A DNA stretch of 64,000 nt from Symbiodinium natans. Lineage: Eukaryota; Sar; Dinophyceae; Suessiales; Symbiodiniaceae. Each line of letters opens with the position of its first letter. The stretch's first letter is position 1. Location: assembly GCA_905221605.1 (NCBI GenBank), contig CAJNDS010000248.1:64400-128399 (forward strand). Reading direction: 5' to 3'. A program made the translations under genes and the position numbers. This document shows, piece by piece, positions 56,503 to 64,000 of this stretch. The notes under the pieces were generated by a model. That model was not told the origin of the DNA, did no database searches, and saw nothing but the letters and a program-made list of their open reading frames with translations.

Positions 56503-57515
56503 TTCTCTTATATATATGAATATATATATATATATAGATATATAATATAGATATGTCCGTATATATATATGCACATACATACATACGGAGTTCTATGCAT
56601 GCTGCTCATTCCTTGAAGAGGACGCTGCTTATGATGTATTTCGTAACGTTTCCTTGACGGGTGTAAGGGCCCCTAAACCCACAACCCTTCACCCTAAACC
56701 TCAGCCCTAAATCCCCAACACCCTAAGCCCCCCCCCCCCCCCCTTAAAAAAAAAACAAAAAAAAGTGGGCCTTCTCCTCGGAGCCCCGAAACCGTGAACC
56801 CTAAACCGTAAACCCTGAACCCTGAACCCTGAACCCTAACCCTAAACCCTAAACCCTAAACCCTGGCTTGCAGCCCCAGCCTCGGCTCCCTACGCCAGGC
56901 TCCGCGTGACGACGCGCTCGGGCGCGAGCCTACCAGCGGAGCGCCAGGCCCTTGCAAGCAAGGCCCGGGTCATCCGCGCTTAGGGCTTTGGAAAGTTTAG
57001 GGTTGAGGTCTATAAAGGGTTTAGGGTTTATGAAGGGTTAGGGCTTAGGGTTTCAAAAAGGGTTTAGGGTTTGGTTTCGGGCAAGAAGCATCTCTATCAG
57101 GAGCGTGCGATGGGTTCAGGGCTGAAGGTCTTGAAGAGTCGGGGTTTCCGGGTTTCAGTTTTTGTTCTCACGAGTTTCGGGCTTCTAGACTATGAGCCCT
57201 TAGGGGGGCTCGATTGACAAGTGTCAGTACGAGTTTAAATACACATATTTGTATATACTTACATATGTATATACACACTTAAACACGTATGTAAATATGT
57301 AAATGAACATATATTTAATATTTATTCATGTTTTGTTTATTTATTTAGACACACACACACCTACCTACTTCTACACTTCGAAACCGAAGCCGTAGATAAG
57401 CCTCACCACACAGGGGCCAAACGAGATCCCAAATCCCCCTCCAACATCCCTACTTCCTAAGTTGTAGGCGGCCACGAACGACGGGCACTATCGGCAGCTA
57501 TTGGAGCAGCACCGG

Positions 57516-57557
<42 letters not shown>

Positions 57558-58003
57558 TCCCCTGAAAATACTGGGCGAGGGGAGGCTTTGGGGTTCTGGG
57601 TTTCAGCTTTAAATAAGTATTTTAGAGGGCTTTTGAGCCTTAGGGCCTTCGGAGAGGGTTTAGATCTCAGGTTTTGCTACCCTAAGCCCTGAACCTCTCA
57701 GTCCTAAACCCTAAACCCCTCAACCCTCAACCCTAAACCCTAAACCCTAAACCCGATTTAGGGCTTCGGTGCAGGGTCCGACGGCTCAGGATGTTTTGCT
57801 TTCGTGTCTTGTGGCTTTGGATCCTCAGGGTCCGCAGGAGTTTAGGGGGCTTCCTTAAGTGTTCTTAATGGCTTAGGGTTCTTAGGGTTCTTAGGGTTCT
57901 TAGGGTTCTTAGGGTTCTTAGGGTTCTTAGGGTTCTTAGGGTTCTTAGGGTTCTTAGGGTTCTCAGGGTTCTCAGGGTTCTTAGGGTTCTTCGTTTTTTG
58001 TTA

Positions 58004-58034
<31 letters not shown>

Positions 58035-60190
58035 TTTTTGGGGGGGGGGGGGTTGGGAGGGTTGGGTCGGGGTTTTCTAGGGTGTAGAATCTTTCTGAGG
58101 GTCTAGGTTGTTTAGAACTTTCCGGGCTCTTGGGCTTGTTGTTATCGGCTTCAAGGTTTCATTTGCTAAAATCCCCTAAAAAGTCTCAAAAGTCCCTACA
58201 TCCCCCCCTGAGATTCTTAGAGTTTGGGATGTCCCCCCCCAATACTGACAGTCCTTCAGAGGGATCATAGGTCTTCTATGATCATCCCTACTCAGCACTG
58301 ACAGTACAAAGGGGAACATCCCAACTTAGAGAGTAGATACGTGGTCCCTTTCTAGTGGGCCCCTTATCTGGGGAAACTCCTATATACCCCTTTTTTACGT
58401 CTACAAAACCCACGGGCCCACAGTTGACAAGCCTTTAAAGAAGGTAAGGGGCCATATTAAGAGGGCCATGTAGCTCCGTTGGATGACATGCCCTGTCTGC
58501 GAGTATAGTATACACTTGCGAACATTCCGCTCGAATTAAATTGTCCCATCTTTCCCTGAGCCCCTCAGTCGTAACCCCTCAGCCCTAAACTTGCCCTAAA
58601 CCCCTGAACCATAAACCGCTAAGCCCCAAATCCTAAACCCCTGAACCATAAACCCTTAAACCCCCCCCCAAAAAAACCCTACAATCTTTAAGCCCCTTAA
58701 ATTTACAGAACGGCCCCCTGAAGCCCCTTAAAGCCTCTTAAAACCCCTTAAAGCCCCTTAACCCCCAAAACCCCTAACCTGAAACCCTAAACACAAAAAT
58801 CCTAAAACCCTAAAACCCTAGCAACCTAAAACCCTAACGCCCTAAACCTTTAAACCCCCTGAAAAGCACTTCCTAAACCCCAAACCCTAAACCCCCTGAA
58901 GAGCACTTCAAAAGCCCAGAGGCGGGAGATTCGCGAAAATCGCGAGGCCGCAAGACGCGCCTCGCCGGAGCGTGCCGCCTGGGCCGCCAGTGAGGGGTTT
59001 AGGGTTTAGGGTTTAGGGTTTCGGGTTTAGGGTTTAGGGTTTAGGGTTAGGGTTTAGGACCCAGAGCAGTTCCCTTTAGGGTTTAGGTTCCCTTACAAGC
59101 CCTGTGAACCAGAAAGGGCACCCTTTCCTACGTTACTCTTGGGTCTGGTTGGGGTTTGGCGGTTTAGGGTTTGGGGTTAGGGTTTAGGGTTTAGGGTTTA
59201 GGGTTTAGGGTTTAGGGTGTAGGGTGTAGGGTTTAGGGTTTAGGGTTTAGGGTTTAGGGTTTAGGACCCAGAGCAGTTCCCTTTCTTTGGGGTTTAGGTT
59301 CCCTTAGAAGCCCCTGTGAACCAAAAAGGGCACCCTGTTTATTCTTACGTTCCTCTTGGGTCTGGTTGGGGTTTGGGGGTTTCGGGTTTGGGGTATAGGG
59401 TTTAGGGTTTGGGTTTAGGGTTTGGGGTTTAGGGTTTGTGGTTTAGGGTTCGAGGGTTTAGGGTTAGGGGTTTAGGGTGTTAGGGGATGTGCGTTTCAGG
59501 GTGTAGGGGTTTGGGTGCATGGGGTTTCAGAGTTACAGGGCTTTCGGGGGGTTTAATAGGGGTTTATTTGTATGGGGTAGGGTTTGGGTTTGGGTCCCAA
59601 GAATCAACGTTTTGAACGAAACGTTTTCAACGAAACTTGTGAGCGAAAACTTCGAACGAAGCGTTTTGTGTTTTAGACCGTGTTCTTTCAATTTCATTGT
59701 GCTTCTGCTTTGTCCATTGCTTAAGCGAAAACGTGGCCGGTAAGAATATCTTTCAATTTTGTGCGGGGTCGATGTTCCGCTTCCCAGGGTGCCGCCCTCA
59801 GGTTGAGGGGGAGGAGCCGCCAAGGAGTCCCGACCCCTCTCACGTGCGCCTTTTATCGGTGTCCTGGGCCCCGCCTGCGTGTAGGTTGACCCCCTCCCTC
59901 ACGCGCGCCTGTTTTCGCTTTTGAGCTTTTTTTCAGTCCGGGAGGGCGATGTGCTCATCCTGGGTCGTGTCGCTGTGTGGGGTTTAGGGTTTAAGGCTTA
60001 GGGATGTTCGGGGTTTAAGGAAGAGCACTTGCACATGGCGCTACTCCTGCAAAGTCGCCGTGAATCCATGCCAACCTTGCAGCATCCCTTAGGCCCGAAA
60101 CCCATGCCACTTCAGCTACCTGAACCAACCGGTTTACCGGTTCTTTTAGGTTGGGTAGCGGCGTGCTCTACTGTTTGTATTCATAATTGA
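55190..60190 (+). CDS. Multi-exon gene or genes ending at TGA 60190, unidentified
   Basis: Exons are 55190-55251 (ES then a nine-Ala run, WYRASSQACW; donor GTTTTT), 56228-56260 (DAPRSLSPTRQ, donor GTCTGG), 56874-56968 (YARLRVTTRSGASLPAERQA, donor GTCATC), 57086-57113 (KHLYQERAM, donor GTTCAG), 57468 to about 57518 (AATNDGHYRQLLEQHRP, followed by poly-G), 57775-57829 (GPTAQDVLLSCLVALDPQ, donor GTCCGC), 58920-58989 (RREIRENREAARRASPERAA, donor GTGAGG) and 60020-60190 (EEHLHMALLLQSRRESMPTL, ending AACSTVCIHN then TGA). The 56874 and 57086 exons join in phase; other junctions are not all consistent. Peptides are mostly helical and charged. Unidentified. Confidence 0.5.
55260..56220. other. Intron with inverted repeat, no exon
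   Basis: A TTTAGGG-rich start (55258-55340) is followed by unique sequence. Around 56065-56160 GTTCACTCGTAGTATTATTA is mirrored by TAATACTACTACAATGAGTGAAC-like sequence, a stem of about 20 bp. Confidence 0.45.
56459..56575. repeat. (GAT)n and (TA)n microsatellites
   Basis: Fourteen GAT units (56461-56502) are followed by TATATATGAATATATA-type repeats. Confidence 0.95.
57519..57557. repeat. Poly-G tract of about 38 bases
   Basis: Uninterrupted G directly after the exon at 57468. Similar long G or C runs occur at 20430-20459, 52810-52837, 676-695, 18877-18895 and 29156-29174. Confidence 0.97.
57880..57990. repeat. 9-bp array TTAGGGTTC
   Basis: About 12 tandem TTAGGGTTC units, a telomere-like variant with inserted C and T, directly after the exon at 57775-57829. 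Confidence 0.97.
58224..58325. mobile_element. MITE-like element A, copy 5
   Basis: TTTGGGATGTCCCCCCCCAA, TACTGACAGTCCTTCAGAGG, then ATGATCATCCCTACTCAGCA, CTGACAGTACAAAGGGGAAC and ATCCCAA. The middle is diverged and the ends are conserved. Confidence 0.82.
59057..59366. mobile_element. MITE-like element B relatives, two tandem copies
   Basis: GACCCAGAGCAGTTCCCTTT starts both copies (59058 and 59265) and TCTTGGGTCTGG ends both. The inside shares TTTAGGTTCCCTTA and AAAGGGCACCCT with the elements at 9.66 and 27.03 kb. The two copies are separated by a TTTAGGG array. Confidence 0.7.
59595..59670. repeat. 15-bp degenerate repeat (GAACGAAACGTTTT)
   Basis: Four to five units of GAACGAAACGTTTT type. 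The same unit is repeated about 12 times at 63010-63190. Confidence 0.8.
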
Positions 60191-60423
60191 ATTGAAACCG
60201 AACAATTTTCCGTGAAGTCGTTCAGGAATGATTGAAAATCTCATGATTACATTTAGATTCAAAAGCTGGATGCCAAGCATTTCTGGAAATGTTTGGACGT
60301 CTCATAGTTTTTTAGATTGATCAATTTTCAGATCATTCGAAGATCGGTTCAACTGATACAAATATAGTTTCAAATCCTGAAGTGGAAATTTCCTCGGAGG
60401 GATTTCAAGTGCAGAGGCTCGCG

Positions 60424-60723
60424 ATGGAACTCTACACATTCCGGCACCCTTCCACATTATCCGCTTCTTTTATGACTTGATCACCTTCAAGTACAGGAAA
60501 TCTTATATTTGGATTATTCATCTCTGGTATATCTTCATGTCTTACATCCCTTAACCTTTGGACAGCGCTTCTAAATCTGAGATCTTATTATCTGACGTTA
60601 AAGACTGTCCCATTATTTCCTTGGGCTTTCTTGATTACAGCTTTCACGCTTGTATTAACATTACCAATCTTCTCTGGTGCACTTCTTTTAATATTGGGTG
60701 ATCTTCAGTCTACTACACCTTTC
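60424..60723 (+). pseudogene. cox1: Mitochondrial cox1 fragment in nuclear DNA (NUMT)
   Basis: One + frame reads HPSTLSASFMT, a TGA at 60478, then SPSSTGNLIFGLFISGISSC, LTSLNLWTALLNLRSYYLTL and KTVPLFPWAFLITAFTLVLT, then LPIFSGALLLILGDL. This matches the central membrane helices of cytochrome c oxidase subunit I, in the divergent form known from dinoflagellate mitochondria (SGISSCLTSLN, NLRSYYLTLK, PLFPWA, LP..GALL). The fragment covers about 100 of 500 residues and stops abruptly at about 60723. The internal TGA fits either decay or an unedited mitochondrial sequence. Flanking sequence from 60190 is also AT-rich and may belong to the same insert. Confidence 0.85.
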
Positions 60724-60884
60724 TTGCGTTCATTTAGCACGCAACTTGTGTGGACGATATAAGAATCGACTGTAGTTTGTGCCTGCTCTTGCGCAGGCGT
60801 TGGGGGGATATAAGGGTTTGAGGCGTAGCTCAAAAAAACCTTGAACCCTGACCCCTGAAACGCATACCTCTGAGACTGTTGGCT

Positions 60885-60974
60885 ATGAGCTTCGGCGAAG
60901 TGGACACGGAAGCCGCGCTGAAAAAGGCCGGCGAGCACAGGCTCAAGTCTTCTGAAGTTTCGCAGCAGGGTTGA
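60885..60974 (+). CDS. Short exon or ORF, unidentified (MSFGEVDTEAALKKAGEH)
   Basis: ATG at 60885 is in an open frame that reads MSFGEVDTEAALKKAGEHRL then KSSEVSQQG and TGA. An AG at 60873-60874 opens the same frame upstream (RLLAMSFGEV). A donor GTTTCG lies inside. It is charged, helical and GC3-rich, probably coding, and could be a first exon of the ankyrin-like group that follows. Confidence 0.45.
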   Translation: MSFGEVDTEAALKKAGEHRLKSSEVSQQG

Positions 60975-61098
60975 GGGGCAAGTGTGGCTGTGGTGTGGGT
61001 GGAATGGGGAGCAAGTGTGGCTGTGGTGTGGGTGGAATGGTGCTGTGTGCTGTGCGCTGCGCTTGACCTCGAGTCCAGCCACCATCTTTATTACACAG

Positions 61099-61266
61099 CA
61101 GAAGCTCAACAATCTGACCAAAACATCAAACGCCAAGCTTAGAATTCCCCTGCCAGGGCGGTGGAATGTTCGGCCCGGCTCTTCAGATAATCTTGGAGGC
61201 TCGAGCCACACGCGCCCCAACCTGGCCGATAGCGACGGTCAGACGCCTTTGCATCAGGCTGGGCAT
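61099..61266 (+). CDS. Exon with ankyrin-like motif
   Basis: After TTACACAG, phase 0 is open for 56 codons to donor GTCTTT. It reads QKLNNLTKTSNAKLRIPLPG, RWNVRPGSSDNLGGSSHTRP and NLADSDGQTPLHQAGH. D-x-D-G-x-T-P-L-H-x-A-G is the start of a canonical ankyrin repeat; the second helix would be in the next exon. Ankyrin repeats mediate protein-protein contacts. Only one repeat is visible, so the assignment is provisional. Confidence 0.55.
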
Positions 61267-61316
61267 GTCTTTCTCTTTTGTTTTTAGGGCTTATAGGGCT
61301 TAGGGCTTGCTTACAG

Positions 61317-61372
61317 TTTCGGTTGTGGGGAGCGCCACGCAAGATGTTGATCAGTTGAGTGTCGGGCTGGGT
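61317..61372 (+). CDS. Possible exon, unidentified
   Basis: After GCTTACAG two frames are usable. The phase-compatible one reads FRLWGAPRKMLI (donor GTTGAG). Another reads SVVGSATQDVDQLSVGLGLG. It may continue the ankyrin-like exon. Confidence 0.3.
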
Positions 61373-61468
61373 CTTGGGCTGTTGACCTAGCTAGAACTGT
61401 GTCTCTGGGAGACAGAATTCTGTGGCGGTGCTGGTTAACGCTGTTTACGCGGTTACGCCTGGACCCAG

Positions 61469-61697
61469 GTCTTCGGGACCGAGGCTGAGCTGCAGGCTGC
61501 GAAGTGCTCCCTGGATGTGACAGGGGAGCTCAACCCAGCATACCGCCGAAGCGCTGTGTAGTCAGAGGGGCTCCCCACACGCAGGTTTACGCCTTTACGC
61601 CTGGACTTAGGTCTTCCGGACCGAGGCTGAGCTGCAGGCTGCTAAGTGCCCCCTGGATGTGACAGGGGAGCTCAACCCAGCTTTCGGCCGAAGCGCT
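61469..61697 (+). CDS. Tandemly duplicated exon, two copies of 87 nt
   Basis: Copies at 61469-61555 and 61611-61697 encode VFGTEAELQAAKCSLDVTGE and VFRTEAELQAAKCPLDVTGE, followed by LNPAYRRSA and LNPAFGRSA. Both are preceded by an AG acceptor (GGACCCAG, GGACTTAG) and followed by GTGTAG, which is either a donor or a Val codon plus stop. The whole 142-bp unit including flanks is duplicated. Differences are few, and each copy stays open with the same length. Confidence 0.65.
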
Positions 61698-61726
61698 GTG
61701 TAGTGAGAGGGGCTCCCCGCACGCAG

Positions 61727-61820
61727 GTGTGGCAGGCCTGGCCTGGCACCAGCCCTCGACTGTCAAGTTGGAGGTGCTGCACTGGGGGGGGCACGATCAC
61801 CGCCTGGCGTCTGCTGCAAA
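61727..61820 (+). CDS. Exon, unidentified (VAGLAWHQPSTVKLEVLHWG)
   Basis: Acceptor ACGCAG, donor GTTTTT. The most protein-like frame reads VAGLAWHQPSTVKLEVLHWG then GHDHRLASAA. A second frame that would join the duplicated exon in phase reads VWQAWPGTSPRLSSWRCC and is less convincing. Confidence 0.45.
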
Positions 61821-62009
61821 GTTTTTTTCCTGCCCATGTCAGCTTTGTTCCGGGTGTTACGTGATGGTTTTTCTAAGCGCCGAAAAGTAGGTGCCAGCCG
61901 ATTCGTCGCGCAAACTATCCGGAAGGTCTGTGGAGGCCCGAACTTCAAGCCTTGCTGCTGCGCATGTGCCACACACGTGCCGCAGTCTCGACCCACTTGG
62001 GTGGAACTT

Positions 62010-62290
62010 TCTGATGCACGCGCGGCCACTTGCGCGGCCGGATTGCAATTGAGCAATTGGCCGAGTCGAGCCCAGAATATGGTGGGGATTTTGATGAGAG
62101 CACGGCTGGTTTGCAAGTGACCGGCAGCTCATTTGTGAGCCTATGAATCCTAGGATTGGCTGGGAAATCTTCCGACGCGGGCGCAGCCGGCTTGCAATTG
62201 AGCAACACCTCCTTTGCGAGCTGACTTGAGCCGCTTGATGCAAGTACGGCTGGCGTGCAATTGAGCAACTCTCATTTATGAGTTGGCGCT
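62010..62290. repeat. About 75-bp degenerate tandem repeat
   Basis: Four units share (G/A)CACGGCTGG, TTGCAATTGAGCAA and CTCATTTGTGAG-like words. ORFs on both strands across it (Cys/Ala-rich) are likely repeat translations. Confidence 0.7.
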
Positions 62291-62674
62291 TTTCAGCATT
62301 CATCGACGGTCATGTGATTCCATTCTCTTTATGCCAATGACAGGCCTAGCTGGCGTGGGGTGGGGTCTGGCGCCATGTCATTGGTGCCAGTCGCCCGAGC
62401 CAAAGACTTGTGGCGAAGCGGGGCTTCACAGGGAATGGCCGCGGCCAGTGGGAGCTGCATGTGCCCAATTAAGCTGCCCACGCTCCTGCAAACTTCGCCG
62501 GTGGCTCCGCCACCCTTCCCACCGCCCACACCACCAGCAGCTGCCAAACATTTCCAAATAAATCATGGACTCGTGTTTCCAAGCTCCCCCCCCCCCCCCA
62601 AAAAAAAAAATCTCAAACGCCGTCGGCTGGAAAGCCCAGATGTCCATAAGAACGAGAGGACTTTCGAGTCGTAG

Positions 62675-62824
62675 TCTGAACAAGCGTGGAGGATGTACGA
62701 CAGTCGCCAACCGGTCTATGCCGCGGCCGTGGCCATGCTGGTCTTTGCCGCGCATCAAGATTTTGGTTTTGTTTCTGCCGTTTCTCGTCTGTCGGGTCTC
62801 CATCCTGGACTTTGTCATGCGTGA
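62675..62824 (+). CDS. Small ORF or exon with hydrophobic segment
   Basis: After GTCGTAG one frame reads SEQAWRMYDSRQPVYAAAVA then MLVFAAHQDFGFVSAVSRLS and ends at TGA 62824; the ATG is at 62693. An overlapping frame reads FLPFLVCRVSILDFVMRDES with donor GTGATT at 62847. The two cannot both be used throughout. A short hydrophobic segment is present in each. Confidence 0.4.
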   Translation, partial: SEQAWRMYDSRQPVYAAAVAMLVFAAHQDFGFVSAVSRLSGLHPGLCHA

Positions 62825-62874
62825 TGAGTCCAACATGTCCTCAAGGTGATTTTCGTTTTCCTCCGGCCACCCAG

Positions 62875-62969
62875 GACCCACTTGGTACTGGAACTTGCGT
62901 CATGCACACAACGGCGAGATCGTGAAGTGTGACGTCCTCGAGGGTTTTCTTCGCGAGCGAGAAAGAAAG
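62875..62969 (+). CDS. Exon, unidentified (TWYWNLRHAHNGEIVKCDVL)
   Basis: Acceptor CCACCCAG, donor GTTGCG. It reads PTWYWNLRHAHNGEIVKCDV then LEGFLRERERK. A (GT)n microsatellite begins at the donor. Confidence 0.5.
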
Positions 62970-63009
62970 GTTGCGTGTGTGTGTGTGTGTGTGTGTGTTG
63001 CCACATGTG

Positions 63010-63190
63010 CGCAATAAAAGTTTTGAATGAAAGTGTTGACCGAAATTGTTGGACGAAAGTTTTGAACAACGGTGTCGAAGGAAACGTTTTGAGGGAATGT
63101 TTTGAACGACAAGTCTTTCACGAGAGTTTTAAACGAAAGTCTTGAGCGAAAGTGTTGACCACATGTTTTGACCGAACGTTTTCACTTACA
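63010..63190. repeat. 15-bp degenerate tandem repeat (GTTTTGAACGAAA)
   Basis: About 12 units of GTTTTGAACGAAAGT type, matching the smaller array at 59595-59670. Confidence 0.85.
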
Positions 63191-63729
63191 CTTGTTGAAC
63201 GAGGGCTTCTGTTTGGGAGTTCAGCTTGGATGGGAAGGCCCAAGAGCTTTAAGTGAATGGAGCATTTGGCCTCCCAGCTTTGGATTTTCTCTTCAAGTCT
63301 GCTTGTCAGCTGTGAAGACAAATAACTTGGTAAATTCAGACTGAAACCATAACGCAATTGCAATTTACTTTGTCTTGAGAGTTCAGGGTTTGGGTTTGCG
63401 GGATCTTTGCGAAGTTAAAGGCGGCCTCTGCAAGCCGTTGGAGCTTATATCGCAACCCTACCCTGCACTTAAACCCCAAGTAAATCCTACGCCCTCACTT
63501 TTAGACCCTTTCCGACTTTTCGACTCAAGGTGGCCAAGTGGGGTGCCTGGGCCAAGTGAAGGCCATGGGCCGTGCTTGCAAGGGAGGGTTGCAACTGTGG
63601 GTGGGCCCTTGGGACATTTTAAGTTTTTCCTTCTTGGGTTGAGGGGGATCATATTCAGGAATATCCCTCGACCTAAAGCCCTAAACCCTGTTTCAGACGG
63701 TTGTAAGGGCCGTCCTACGTCGGAATCAG

Positions 63730-63823
63730 GGTTTCGGAAGTCCCTTGCAAACGTCATCAAGCAGGAGCGCGTTTGTTTCGGGCTTTGTTCGCAGGTTGCA
63801 TATAGTCACTTCTCCAAAGTCTG
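63730..63823 (+). CDS. Terminal-window exon or exons, unidentified
   Basis: After GGAATCAG, one frame reads FRKSLANVIKQER (63730-63770, donor GTTTGT), and VAYSHFSKVW follows after TTCGCAG (63795-63823, donor GTCCCT). They can join in phase across 24 nt or be read through without a stop. The gene continues beyond a CCCTAAA-rich end of the window. Confidence 0.45.
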
Positions 63824-63847
63824 GTCCCTTGTTGGGGTCACGAATAT

Positions 63848-64000
63848 AAGATACCCTAAACCCTAAACCCTAAGCCCTAAGCCCCTGGATAACCCTTAAC
63901 CCTTAAACCCTAAACCCTAAACCCTACACCCTAAACCCTAAACACTAAACTCTAAACCCTAAACCCTAAACCCTAAACCCTAACCCTAAACCCTAAACCC
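63848..64000. repeat. CCCTAAA-type array at window end
   Basis: CCCTAAA with CCCTAAG, CCCTACA and ACACTAA variants, running to the last base. Nothing marks a chromosome end: the array is degenerate and matches the interior ones. Confidence 0.9.

Noticed and set aside
1-64000. True chromosome end or subtelomere
   Set aside because: The arrays are degenerate, change strand many times and occur all through the window with exons between them. No terminal uniform array is present.

Overview
The window is nuclear DNA from a dinoflagellate. I infer this from four things. Degenerate plant-type telomere heptamers (TTTAGGG/CCCTAAA) fill the sequence from end to end. A decayed Ty1/copia reverse transcriptase of the kind common in dinoflagellates lies at about 31.3-31.96 kb. 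A roughly 300-bp piece of a dinoflagellate-style mitochondrial cox1 is embedded at about 60.42-60.72 kb. A gene at 34.0-36.2 kb resembles a family I associate with dinoflagellates. No bacterial-style genes, rRNA or tRNA genes were seen.

Long ORFs in this window are mostly repeat translations and are misleading. Many runs of unique, GC-rich sequence of 25-200 bp between the telomere-like arrays read as exons on the + strand: an AG (often CAG) acceptor, an open frame, and a GT donor (sometimes GC). In several blocks the reading phase carries correctly from exon to exon. The introns hold the telomere-like repeats in a consistent polarity. They usually open with TTTAGGG units just after the donor and close with CCCTAAA units just before the acceptor, so each intron is a potential long stem. 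Often the GT of the donor is the GT of GGGTTTAGGG itself.

Layout (all + unless stated): 1.7-4.8 kb, exons of an unidentified basic protein; 4.9-9.1 kb, charged helical exons; 9.8-11.8 kb, a nine-exon phase-consistent chain; 12.1-17.87 kb, exons ending in a stop; 18.1-20.28 kb, another gene with a stop; 20.5-22.7 kb, a gene fragment; 22.89-24.88 kb, a secreted or membrane-targeted protein starting with a signal-like peptide; 25.07-26.75 kb, a Cys-containing protein; 27.4-29.0 kb and 32.38-32.47 kb, further exons; 30.7-32.2 kb, the copia relic (- strand) invaded by a 15-bp minisatellite; 32.6-36.2 kb, a region without telomeric repeats carrying a Met/Lys repeat and the dinoflagellate-family gene; 38.5-39.7 kb, a basic exon and a possible intronless pseudogene; 40-42.2 kb, duplications and inverted repeats; 42.6-45.65 kb, a gene with an atypical-SDR signature (YTIVRPG); 45.9-52.63 kb, a long many-exon gene; 52.99-54.87 kb and 55.2-60.2 kb, two more genes; 60.4 kb, the cox1 insert; 60.9-63.8 kb, exons including an ankyrin-like motif and a tandemly duplicated exon.

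Two short palindromic element families (MITE-like) are scattered through the introns. Exon calls come from reading splice signals and frame by eye. Exact boundaries, and the grouping of exons into genes, should be treated as models. Most products cannot be named.
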